Assembly: GCA_002437405.1 (NCBI GenBank)
Contig: DJPO01000102.1
Span: forward strand, 19,118-28,123
DNA from: Opitutia bacterium UBA6410
GTDB taxonomy: Bacteria > Verrucomicrobiota > Verrucomicrobiia > Opitutales > Intestinicryptomonadaceae
DNA: 9,006 nt
Reading direction: 5' to 3'
Shown here piece after piece: positions 1 through 6,094 of the stretch. Each line of letters opens with the position of its first letter. The stretch's first letter is position 1. Under the pieces are notes generated by a model. That model made no database searches. It saw only the letters and a list, made by a program, of their open reading frames with translations, and was not told the DNA's origin. The translations under genes were made by a program, and so were the position numbers.

Positions 1-10
1 AAATAATACT

Positions 11-1075
11 ATGAAAAAAATAATATCGACATCAATAACTGCCCTTTTGCTTACGGCTGCGGGCGCGTCCGCCGATACCTATTTCTTCTCGGGAAATGGT
101 ACGGATTTTGACAACGTTTCGAACTGGTATAAAATTACCTCCGAAAGTTCACCGTGGACAAATAAGAGCATGCCGCAGGGCAAAGAACGCCCCCTTTACA
201 CGGACTCGTATACTGGAGAAAAGCTCAACAACTCCTACACCTATGCCAATGCAACCCAAATGCCGACGGCGAACGACGACATCGTATTCGGTATTTACTA
301 CTTTGCGGAGCAGGACAAAACCGAAAATGCAAAATTCCCCGCATTGAAAAATTCAATCACGGTAAAGAATTTTCTAACCCGCACGCACGGCAGCCCCAAA
401 TTTATATTGGGTAATTCGGACGAATCCGCCGCGGGCAGCGAATTCATATTCAAAACGGGCGAAGATCTGCTTTCGGCATACGACAATTCCATCGACTTCA
501 CTATCGACGCCAACGCAAAACAGTCGGCGTTCAGAATGCAGATTGGCGGGAAAATCAACAGCTTCACGGACAATACCAAATACGCGAATTTCGGCAGCGC
601 AAGCAGGGGTTTTGACTCCATCGAAGCGGGTTCGGTTGTAGCAAACATTCACTACAATTTCTTCGCAAAGAAATTGATTGTAAGCGGCGACTTCACCTAT
701 GGTAGCAAACTCAAAAACGAAAAGCGCACAAGCTCGTTCAACTTCATCGACCTCAAAGACGGCGAAGTTGCGGTGTCAATCGACGGCAAGCTCTCCAAAT
801 CGGAAGACTACAAAATCAACCTCGACTTCACCAACGCAAACCTCGGCGAAGGCGAAAGCTACACGCTCATCGGCGCGGGCTCTGTCGAAGGTTTTGATCT
901 GACCGACTACACGAAGGATTTCAATCTTATCGGTATCGACGACGCCGACATCAAGTCGCTGGCATGGAACGGCAACTCGCTCGTTCTGACAACCGCCGTC
1001 CCCGAACCTGCGGCAATCGCCGCCGTTTTGGGTGCAATCGCCCTCGGATTTGCCGCATACCGCCGCCGCAAGTAA
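11..1075 (+). CDS. Exported PEP-CTERM sorting-domain protein, function unknown
   Basis: Encodes 354 residues. Seen: an N-terminal signal peptide (Lys2-Lys3, hydrophobic stretch to about residue 18, likely cleavage after Ala-Ser-Ala at 19-21). The mature start contains a Gly-Asn-Gly-Thr...Ser-Asn-Trp segment (about 28-39), a pattern common at the start of beta-rich PEP-CTERM and autotransporter-like surface proteins. The C-terminus is a textbook PEP-CTERM tail: Val-Pro-Glu-Pro at 330-333, a short Ala/Gly/Leu-rich membrane helix (about 334-349) and Arg-Arg-Arg-Lys at 351-354. Known of the family: such tails are recognised and processed by exosortase (EpsH/XrtA-type) systems, and the proteins are often linked to extracellular polysaccharide. 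The central region (40-325) is rich in Asn, Ser, Asp and Thr, is probably beta-structured, and matches no enzyme family I recognise. The start codon has a strong signal peptide directly behind it. Only 10 bases upstream are visible and they show no Shine-Dalgarno. Its base composition is less GC-rich than the rest of the window. Confidence 0.9.
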   Translation: MKKIISTSITALLLTAAGASADTYFFSGNGTDFDNVSNWYKITSESSPWTNKSMPQGKERPLYTDSYTGEKLNNSYTYANATQMPTANDDIVFGIYYFAEQDKTENAKFPALKNSITVKNFLTRTHGSPKFILGNSDESAAGSEFIFKTGEDLLSAYDNSIDFTIDANAKQSAFRMQIGGKINSFTDNTKYANFGSASRGFDSIEAGSVVANIHYNFFAKKLIVSGDFTYGSKLKNEKRTSSFNFIDLKDGEVAVSIDGKLSKSEDYKINLDFTNANLGEGESYTLIGAGSVEGFDLTDYTKDFNLIGIDDADIKSLAWNGNSLVLTTAVPEPAAIAAVLGAIALGFAAYRRRK

Positions 1076-1106
1076 GACTGGTCGCTGGTTATTTAGTCAA
1101 TTTCGA

Positions 1107-1145
1107 CAACAAAGAAAAGCGCGGATTCCCGCGCTTTTTTTGTTG
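1107..1145. terminator. Long hairpin terminator, probably bidirectional
   Basis: A perfect 10-bp stem, AAAAGCGCGG (1115-1124) with CCGCGCTTTT (1129-1138), closes a four-base ATTC loop. It continues, past one unpaired G at 1114, into a second perfect 7-bp stem, CAACAAA (1107-1113) with TTTGTTG (1139-1145). The 3' arm carries a run of seven T (1135-1141), as in rho-independent terminators. It sits 31 bases after the stop of the PEP-CTERM gene and 140 bases beyond the stop of the convergent nucleoside hydrolase gene. On the minus strand the arm reads GCGCTTTTCTTTG, so it could also stop transcription from the other side, though less strongly. Confidence 0.85.
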
Positions 1146-1285
1146 GTGTATTTTCCCAACGTTTTCTTGATACTTTCTTTTTTGGAGACGCTTTCCCGCT
1201 CCAATTTTCCAAAGCTTTCTTGGCGGATTTTGCGGCATTTTGCCGCCCTATTCCGCGCCGCAGACGTTCGGCGACAAGTAAAAAA
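1146..1285. other. Convergent intergenic spacer without a clear gene
   Basis: These 140 bases lie between the terminator and the stop codon of the minus-strand nucleoside hydrolase gene. They hold small inverted repeats (GTTGG/CCAAC at 1142-1160, TTGGAG/CTCCAA at 1182-1204, GCGGCA/TGCCGC at 1232-1246). None is followed by a convincing T-run on the strand that would need it, except a TTTT after the second on the + strand. No open reading frame here has a start, a signal and a protein-like sequence. I see no RNA gene. Confidence 0.5.
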
Positions 1286-2317
1286 TTATTTCTTCAAAAA
1301 CAGAGTGCGGCGGACGAGTTCGTCCACGATTTTCCGCTCCGTCCCCTGCGGGATTTTCAGATAGCGGCAGCGTCCGTTGTCGGTGGGAGTGAATTTTGTT
1401 ATTTCGCCTTTGCCGACTTCAACCGTCCCGATTTCCGAAACGTCAAAATATTCGGGAGAGAACGCGAACAGTACGCTCGTCAAGTCCCACAGGCGCGTGT
1501 CGATTATCGAAAATTTGCCGTCTTTGTATCCGCAATACTGTTTGTAGGCGAGCCCAACGGGGCTGTCGGGGAGAAAGCCCGAAAGCGCGGAATCGTTCGG
1601 GAAGCCCAGTTCCATTCCGACCTCGAAGCCACTCAAAAACACGGGCGCGGGCGGATTTTCGAGGAAGAATTTGGCGGAGGGCGCATCGGCGAAGACATTG
1701 AATTCGCGGTTGACTTTTGGCGCGTTTTTCGACGTTTCGTACTGTCCGCCCATAACCGAAAAATATTTTATTTTTTTCGCCATCAGCTCACGCCCCGAAA
1801 GCGGGGAGATGTCGTCGGGCGCGGAGCGCAAAATAGCCGCGATGTTTGTCGAAAAGCCCACTGAAATGTAGACGACGCTCCCGTCCTCGGATTGCGCCAA
1901 GACTTTTCTGGCAAGTTTTACCGAATCTATAAGCTTCGCGCCGTGCATTATGTTGCGCGGGTATTTGAAAGAGCCGTCGGGATTTTTCAAATCGCAGACA
2001 GGCGGCGCGTAATTGCCGTCGGGCGATCCGCAGACAATCGAAACAATCCCCTTTTCCGCAATCCCGACTGGAATTTCGAAGCCATAGCGGCAGTTCATAA
2101 TTCCGACAAATTCGGCGGAATACGGGGAGTCTTTGCTAATCAAAATTGCGGCAATGTCGGCTTTTCCCTCGGACGCATAACCGTAGAGCATTGCGAGCGC
2201 GAGGGCGTCGTCTACATCGTTACCCATATCGGTGTCGAAAATCACGCGCTGCGGGGCGGCGAAGAGTTGGAGGCACGCAAAGAGCGCGGCGACGGCGGCA
2301 AGTAGTCTTATTTTCAT
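1286..2317 (-). CDS. Exported nucleoside hydrolase-like protein (IU-nucleoside hydrolase fold)
   Basis: Encodes 343 residues. The inosine/uridine nucleoside hydrolase family cleaves the N-glycosidic bond of ribonucleosides to give ribose and a free base, using a calcium ion held by an N-terminal Asp cluster. Seen: a signal peptide (Lys2, Arg4, hydrophobic to about 20, cleavage near Phe-Ala-Ala at 19-21), then the Asp-rich motif DTDMGNDVDDALAL (28-41). Also present are Asn207 with Asp211 in the NVFAD segment, equivalent to the substrate-binding Asn region, and a late Trp277-Asp278 where cytoplasmic members usually have His-Asp. Asp278 probably completes the calcium site. The DTD motif is two residues longer than the classic DTDxGxDD spacing. 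Length is in the usual range (about 310-350). The signal peptide puts it in the periplasm or outside, so it may salvage nucleosides or act on another ribosyl substrate, since exported homologs are mostly uncharacterised. The gene stands alone, divergent from the esterase operon and convergent with the PEP-CTERM gene. No Shine-Dalgarno is visible before the start. Confidence 0.9.
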   Translation of the reverse strand: MKIRLLAAVAALFACLQLFAAPQRVIFDTDMGNDVDDALALAMLYGYASEGKADIAAILISKDSPYSAEFVGIMNCRYGFEIPVGIAEKGIVSIVCGSPDGNYAPPVCDLKNPDGSFKYPRNIMHGAKLIDSVKLARKVLAQSEDGSVVYISVGFSTNIAAILRSAPDDISPLSGRELMAKKIKYFSVMGGQYETSKNAPKVNREFNVFADAPSAKFFLENPPAPVFLSGFEVGMELGFPNDSALSGFLPDSPVGLAYKQYCGYKDGKFSIIDTRLWDLTSVLFAFSPEYFDVSEIGTVEVGKGEITKFTPTDNGRCRYLKIPQGTERKIVDELVRRTLFLKK

Positions 2318-2520
2318 AATTTGCGGAAGTTCGGTTTTATTTTAGTGGGCAAAGAAAAAACACTCCGCCCGATTTCAAAAGTAGCCAAAATACACGGCAA
2401 ACATAAGTCAATAGCAAATGGCGGCTTTCCCGAAAAATCCGCCGCGCCCGACGCCCGTCCCGCCCCGCGGGCAAAATATCGCTTGATAGACTCCGAATTA
2501 TCCGTTTATATATACAGTCT
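2318..2520. promoter_or_regulatory. Divergent intergenic region
   Basis: A 203-base region between the divergent nucleoside hydrolase (leftward) and the esterase operon (rightward), so it should carry the promoters of both. The rightward promoter is readable (separate entry). For the leftward gene the only decent -10-like hexamer is TAAAAT on the minus strand (2344-2339), with no good -35 at 16-18 bases, so that promoter is not called. The region also holds an 8-bp palindrome CCCGCGGG (2464-2471) and a weak GGCGG/CCGCC inverted repeat. Neither can be assigned to a regulator. No small gene is convincing. Confidence 0.5.
2483..2512 (+). promoter_or_regulatory. Candidate sigma70-type promoter of the esterase-ribD-peptidase operon
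   Basis: TTGATA (2483-2488) resembles the -35 consensus and TATATA (2507-2512) the -10, with an 18-base spacer. An overlapping alternative -10, TTTATA at 2505-2510, gives a 16-base spacer. Initiation 6-8 bases after the -10 would fall at about 2518-2520, immediately before the ATG at 2521. The message would then be leaderless or nearly so, and indeed no Shine-Dalgarno precedes that ATG. The call rests on consensus matching by eye. Confidence 0.5.
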
Positions 2521-3429
2521 ATGAACGCAAAATTTTTGAAGAAATCCGCAGCCGTGTTTTTCGCGGCAGTTTTCGCCTGCGCGGCGTTCGCCGACAAAGC
2601 CGAAATCAAAAAGGAAACCATAAACATTTGGCCCAAAGGACAAATGGCGGGAATGGACGCCGACAAAGTCTCGGCGAAAAAGACTACCGAAACTCCCCGA
2701 CTCTCCCTCTATCTGCCCAAGACCGACAAAAAGACGGGCTTTATGATAATCTGCCCAGGCGGCGCGTATATGGGCTTGGCGAGCGGGCACGAAGGCACGG
2801 AAATCGCCGAATGGCTCGCGGACGAAGAAATCCCCTGCGCAATCCTGTACTACCGAGTCCCCAATATGCCCAACGGCGCGTTGATGGACATTCAGCGCGC
2901 GATAAAGCTCGTGCGCTCGAACGCCGAAAAGTGGAACATCGACCCGAATAAAATCGCGATAATGGGCTTCTCGGCGGGCGCAAACCTCTGCGCGCGCGCC
3001 TCGACGCAGTTCGACACCCAGACCTACGCGCCCGTCGACGCCGCAGACTCCCTTTCGCCGCGCCCCGACTTCACGGGACTAATCTACCCCGCCTACTGCG
3101 ACAAGCCCGGCAACGACAAACGTTGGAAAAACAAGGATCTCCCGCCCGCCGACACCGACTACAACACGCTCTATGCGCTCGCGGAAAACCTGAACATCAC
3201 AAAGAACACGCCGCCTGCGATAATTATCCAAACGCAGGACGACTACTACGCCAACGCGGCAATTGCATACTACCTTGCGCTCAAAAAGAACAGAGTCCCC
3301 GCGAACCTCTTTATGTTCGACAAGGGCGGGCACGGCTACGGTCTGCGCAACAAGACCAACTTTGTCCGCGAATGGAAGGACATCTTCGAGGACTGGCTCG
3401 AGCTAAACAACTTCGACGGAGAAAAATAA
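2521..3429 (+). CDS. Exported alpha/beta-hydrolase, acetylxylan-esterase-like (first paralog)
   Basis: Encodes 302 residues. Seen: a signal peptide (Lys4, Lys7-Lys8, hydrophobic 10-23, cleavage after Ala-Phe-Ala near 24). An Ile-Trp-Pro-x-Gly opening (36-40), typical of this carbohydrate-esterase-like group, follows. Then come the oxyanion-loop segment CPGGAY (78-83), the nucleophile elbow GFSAG with Ser151, an acid at Asp240 or Asp241 in QTQDD, and the catalytic His271 in GGHGYG. The full catalytic triad is thus present. Known of the family: related BD-FAE/acetylxylan-esterase-like enzymes remove acetyl or feruloyl groups from plant polysaccharides. The exact substrate cannot be told from sequence, and a peptidase or lipase role is less likely. 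It is the first gene of the operon and ends one base before its paralog. The start is fixed by the signal peptide. There is no Shine-Dalgarno, consistent with the promoter lying right against the ATG. Val17-Phe-Ala-Cys20 is only a poor lipobox, so a soluble periplasmic form is preferred. Confidence 0.88.
   Translation: MNAKFLKKSAAVFFAAVFACAAFADKAEIKKETINIWPKGQMAGMDADKVSAKKTTETPRLSLYLPKTDKKTGFMIICPGGAYMGLASGHEGTEIAEWLADEEIPCAILYYRVPNMPNGALMDIQRAIKLVRSNAEKWNIDPNKIAIMGFSAGANLCARASTQFDTQTYAPVDAADSLSPRPDFTGLIYPAYCDKPGNDKRWKNKDLPPADTDYNTLYALAENLNITKNTPPAIIIQTQDDYYANAAIAYYLALKKNRVPANLFMFDKGGHGYGLRNKTNFVREWKDIFEDWLELNNFDGEK
2918..2981 (+). repeat. Near-identical 64-base core, copy 1 (first esterase)
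   Basis: This stretch encodes the segment from Asn134 to Ala154 including the GFSAG elbow. It matches 3840-3903 in the second paralog with a single difference (G2941 versus A3862 or A3863 by hand alignment, giving Asp versus Asn). Neighbouring parts of the two genes are much more diverged. Confidence 0.85.
3418..3421 (+). promoter_or_regulatory. Ribosome binding site of the second esterase
   Basis: GGAG inside the last codons of the first esterase gene, nine bases before the ATG at 3431. It is the clearest Shine-Dalgarno in the window and supports that start, which allows independent initiation as well as coupling to the gene in front. Confidence 0.55.
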
Positions 3430-3430
3430 T

Positions 3431-4354
3431 ATGTACCTGAAATCGACAATCGCATTGTTCGCCGCGTGTGCAACACTCGGCGCGTCCGAAATATCCGCAA
3501 TCTGGCCCGACGGCAAAATGCCTGGGAAGGCAACCGACCAAAAGGAATGGTCGAAAGTCGGCGATACGTGGATAGGCAAAAAAGACAAAGTCCTGATGAT
3601 TGGCAATGTCTCCAAACCCACAATCGAACTGTTCAAGGCGGACACGAAAACGCCCGCGGGCTTCGTGGTAATCTGCCCCGGCGGCGGATACGGAATCGTC
3701 GCGTACGAACACGAGGGCACGGAAATCGCCCAGTGGCTCAACAAGCAGGGGGTCTCGGCTATGGTTCTAAAATACCGCGTTCCCAACAACCCCGAGGGCG
3801 CACTGATGGACGCCCAGCGCGCCGTCAGACTCGCGAGGGCGAACGCCGAAAAGTGGAACATCAACCCGAATAAAATCGCGATAATGGGCTTCTCGGCGGG
3901 CGCGAGCCTCTCGGCGAGGGCGTCGACGCGCTACAACGAAAAACTCTACGCGCCCATCGACGGAGCCGACCTGCTCTCCGCGCGCCCCGACGCGACGATT
4001 CTAATCTACCCCGCCTACTGCGACGAAGCGGGCAACAACAAACGCTGGAATAAATCCGACAACGGACAACGCCACGACTACAACGGCATGTACAAAATCA
4101 CGGGCGACCTCCCCGTAACCAAGGACACCCCGCCCGCGTTCATCGTCCAGACGCTCGACGACGGACTGGTGAACTCGGCGATTTCGTATTTCCTCGCGCT
4201 CAAGGAACGAAAGATTCCCGCAAGTGTCCATATCTTCCAGAGCGGCGGGCACGGCTACGCGCTGCGCAAGCTCGACAAGCCCGTCGACGAATGGGAGGAT
4301 TTGCTCGAATCGTGGCTCGAGGCAAACAACTTCACCGCCGAACTTAAAAAATGA
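3431..4354 (+). CDS. Exported alpha/beta-hydrolase, acetylxylan-esterase-like (second paralog)
   Basis: Encodes 307 residues. It has the same architecture as the gene in front: a short signal peptide (Lys4, hydrophobic 6-17, cleavage near Gly-Ala-Ser at 17-19), Ile-Trp-Pro-Asp-Gly (24-28), CPGGGY (82-87), nucleophile elbow GFSAG with Ser155, acid Asp243 or Asp244 in QTLDD, and His274 in GGHGYA. All triad residues are present, so both copies should be active. The two proteins align along their whole length after the signal peptide, with roughly half the residues identical by eye. The second has a longer N-terminal linker (about 30-70). The active-site surroundings differ (Ala-Tyr-Glu-His versus Ala-Ser-Gly-His after the oxyanion loop, Gly-Leu-Val versus Tyr-Tyr-Ala after the acid), suggesting different substrates. 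A tandem duplication is the obvious origin. The stop overlaps the next start as ATGA, so translation of the MBL gene is probably coupled. Confidence 0.88.
   Translation: MYLKSTIALFAACATLGASEISAIWPDGKMPGKATDQKEWSKVGDTWIGKKDKVLMIGNVSKPTIELFKADTKTPAGFVVICPGGGYGIVAYEHEGTEIAQWLNKQGVSAMVLKYRVPNNPEGALMDAQRAVRLARANAEKWNINPNKIAIMGFSAGASLSARASTRYNEKLYAPIDGADLLSARPDATILIYPAYCDEAGNNKRWNKSDNGQRHDYNGMYKITGDLPVTKDTPPAFIVQTLDDGLVNSAISYFLALKERKIPASVHIFQSGGHGYALRKLDKPVDEWEDLLESWLEANNFTAELKK
3840..3903 (+). repeat. Near-identical 64-base core, copy 2 (second esterase)
   Basis: Partner of 2918-2981. Even synonymous positions are the same, including the locally uncommon AAT for Asn and the same ATC/ATA order for two isoleucines. 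A second identical block of 24 bases, covering the LIYPAYCD segment, lies at 3079-3102 and 4001-4024. Confidence 0.85.
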
Positions 4355-4989
4355 GAATCGAAATTTTCCCGCTCGGGCCGATAGACACGAACGCCTATCT
4401 GGTCTCCAACCCCGAAACGCGCGCGGCGGTGCTAATCGACGCGCCGTTCGGCGCGGCGCAGACAATCGGCGCGCAACTCGAAAAAGAGGGGCTGAAACTC
4501 GAAGCCGTGCTGCTCACGCACGGGCACTGGGACCACATCGGCGACGCCGCGAAAATCGCGGAGCTTTGCAAAGTTCCGATTGTCGCGGGCGAAGGCTCGC
4601 GCGGGATAATCGAAGACCCGCAACTCCAGCAAAGATACCTGTTCGCGGGCGACGAGCTCGAGCCCGCAAAGGTTGCCGTTTGCCCCGAAGACAGGCAAAC
4701 TCTCGAATACGCGGGTCTTAAAATAAAATGTATTGCGGTGGACGGGCACTGCCCTGGAAGCATCGCATACGTCATTGAAGACGGCGGGAAAACATACGCC
4801 TTTGTCGGCGATTTGATTTTCCAAAACAGCGTCGGAAGAACCGACCTGTGGGGCGGCGACTTCCAGACGCTCGCGCAGTCCGTCAAAAAAATCTACGCCC
4901 TGCCCGACGACACGGAAATCCTCTGCGGGCACGGCGAGCCGACGACAGTCGGAATCGAAAAACAGACAAACCCATTCGTCCGCGCCTGA
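4351..4989 (+). CDS. MBL-fold metallo-hydrolase, GloC/YcbL-type (glyoxalase II-like)
   Basis: Encodes 212 residues with no signal peptide, so it is cytoplasmic. Seen: the metal motif THGHWDH (56-62; His57, His59, Asp61, His62), then His133 in GHCPGS, Asp154 in FVGD and His194 in CGHGE, giving a complete two-metal site. The stretch Gly-Asp-Leu-Ile-Phe...Val-Gly-Arg-Thr-Asp (153-165) and the Asn-Pro-Phe ending closely resemble E. coli YcbL/GloC, which has nearly the same length. Known of that protein: it hydrolyses S-lactoylglutathione, the second step of methylglyoxal detoxification. Here the thioester substrate could equally use another low-molecular thiol or be something else. The start overlaps the stop of the second esterase gene (ATGA), there is no Shine-Dalgarno, and it ends one base before ribD. 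Both point to translational coupling. Confidence 0.88.
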   Translation: MRIEIFPLGPIDTNAYLVSNPETRAAVLIDAPFGAAQTIGAQLEKEGLKLEAVLLTHGHWDHIGDAAKIAELCKVPIVAGEGSRGIIEDPQLQQRYLFAGDELEPAKVAVCPEDRQTLEYAGLKIKCIAVDGHCPGSIAYVIEDGGKTYAFVGDLIFQNSVGRTDLWGGDFQTLAQSVKKIYALPDDTEILCGHGEPTTVGIEKQTNPFVRA

Positions 4990-4990
4990 T

Positions 4991-6094
4991 ATGCCCTCCC
5001 CCGAATTTTACATGACCCGCGCACTCGAGCTCGCCAAACGCGGCTGGGGCGCGACATCGCCAAACCCGATGGTCGGCGCGGTGCTCGTAAAAAACGGGGA
5101 AATCATCGGCGAGGGCTGGCACACGAAAGACGGTGCGCCGCACGCGGAAATCGAGTGCCTGAAAAGCGCGACGCAGTCCCCCGAGGGCGCGGATTTGTAC
5201 GTTACGCTCGAGCCGTGCAGCACGCACGGGCGCACGGGCGCGTGTTGCGACGCAATCGCGGCGGCGAAAATCGCGCGGGTCTTCGCGGGGACGTCCGACC
5301 CGAATCCCGCGCACGCGGGGCGCGCAAAAGCGGTGCTCGAATCGCGCGCAATAGCCTGCAAAATCGGGATACTCGAAGAGCAGTGCCGCGAACTCAATTT
5401 CATCTTCAACCGCACAATCGTGGCGCAAACTGCGTTTGTCGCGCTCAAATACGCCGTCAGCGCGGACGGCAAAATCGCCCGCAGGCGCGGCGAACACACG
5501 CAGATTACGGGCGAGGCCGCGCGGGCGGACGCGATGGTCTGGCGCAAGCTCTTCTCGGCAATCGGCGCGGGCTACGGGACGCTCGTTTCAGACGACCCGA
5601 AGCTCACTTCGCGAATCGAGGGGACTGACGACACCTGCGCCGTAAGGCTGATTTTCGACGCTGCGCTAAGGCTTGCCGACACCGAAAACATCGGAAAATT
5701 TGCGGTATTTTCGGACAAATTCGCCGAAAAAACCCGCGTAGTCTGCGCGAGCCAATCCGACACCGCGCGCGAAAAACTGCTGGCAGCCCGCGGCGTAAAC
5801 GTTATGCGAATCGACGCGCCGTCGGACTCGCCCGAATTTTGGGAAAAGCTAAAAAAACGCCTTTGGCGGGAGCGCATTGCGTCGTTATATATAGAGGGCG
5901 GCGCGGTTTTGCTGAACTCGTGCGCAAAGGCGAAGGCGGCGGATTTTGCCTTCGAATACACAAACCCGAATCTCGAGCTTGGCGGCGGCGCGCTGCGGCT
6001 TTGGGAAGGAGAAAGGCCGTTCCGCTTCGCCGCGCCGAAAAAGCTCGAGCTTGGCGCGGACACGCTCGAATACGGAGAAATCGAATACAAATGA
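4991..6094 (+). CDS. ribD: RibD, bifunctional riboflavin biosynthesis deaminase/reductase
   Basis: Encodes 367 residues, the usual length. The protein carries out two consecutive cytoplasmic steps from GTP to riboflavin: deamination of the 2,5-diamino-pyrimidinone phosphate, then NADPH-dependent reduction of the ribosyl side chain. Seen: the N-terminal deaminase domain (about 1-145) with zinc ligands His51 (HAE, catalytic Glu53), Cys76 (in LEPCSTHGRT) and Cys85, and the conserved SPNPMVGAV entrance (23-31). The C-terminal reductase domain (about 147-365) shows the ADGKIA segment (158-163), GYGTLVSDDPKL (194-205), IFDAAL (221-226) and IEGGAVLL (301-308). The reductase half departs from the usual consensus around 168-186: Thr-Gln-Ile-Thr-Gly is where Gln-Trp-Ile-Thr/Ser-Gly is common, and Met-Val-Trp-Arg stands where many have a Val-His-x-Leu-Arg pattern. 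No other rib gene is in view. It begins one base after the MBL gene and overlaps the methyltransferase start as ATGA. Confidence 0.95.
   Translation: MPSPEFYMTRALELAKRGWGATSPNPMVGAVLVKNGEIIGEGWHTKDGAPHAEIECLKSATQSPEGADLYVTLEPCSTHGRTGACCDAIAAAKIARVFAGTSDPNPAHAGRAKAVLESRAIACKIGILEEQCRELNFIFNRTIVAQTAFVALKYAVSADGKIARRRGEHTQITGEAARADAMVWRKLFSAIGAGYGTLVSDDPKLTSRIEGTDDTCAVRLIFDAALRLADTENIGKFAVFSDKFAEKTRVVCASQSDTAREKLLAARGVNVMRIDAPSDSPEFWEKLKKRLWRERIASLYIEGGAVLLNSCAKAKAADFAFEYTNPNLELGGGALRLWEGERPFRFAAPKKLELGADTLEYGEIEYK

Noticed and set aside
1232..1246. Small hairpin GCGGCA/TGCCGC beyond the nucleoside hydrolase stop
   Set aside because: A 6-bp stem with a three-base loop and no T-run after it on either strand, so it is not a convincing terminator.
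1220..1864. Open frame of 214 codons on the + strand opposite the nucleoside hydrolase
   Set aside because: It lies wholly or partly antisense to a gene with signal peptide and family motifs, and its translation is Arg-rich and low in recognisable structure, as expected for a shadow frame in GC-rich DNA.
2569..2580. Possible lipobox (Val-Phe-Ala-Cys) in the first esterase signal peptide
   Set aside because: Phe at the second position is unusual for a lipobox, and an ordinary cleavage site Ala-Phe-Ala follows. The second paralog has only an equally poor Phe-Ala-Ala-Cys.
4883..5497. Open frame of 204 codons on the minus strand opposite the MBL gene and ribD
   Set aside because: Antisense to the well-supported ribD zinc motifs. 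The protein is Arg/Ala-rich with no motif, and there is no promoter or ribosome site.
5886..5893. TATATATA inside ribD resembling the -10 of the operon promoter
   Set aside because: No -35-like hexamer at the right distance and it sits in coding sequence for the conserved Leu-Tyr-Ile-Glu-Gly-Gly segment, so chance is enough to explain it.
5839..6090. 84-codon N-terminal extension of the methyltransferase frame
   Set aside because: It overlaps ribD completely, is basic and structureless, and the ATG at 6091 gives the ATGA junction used elsewhere in the operon.
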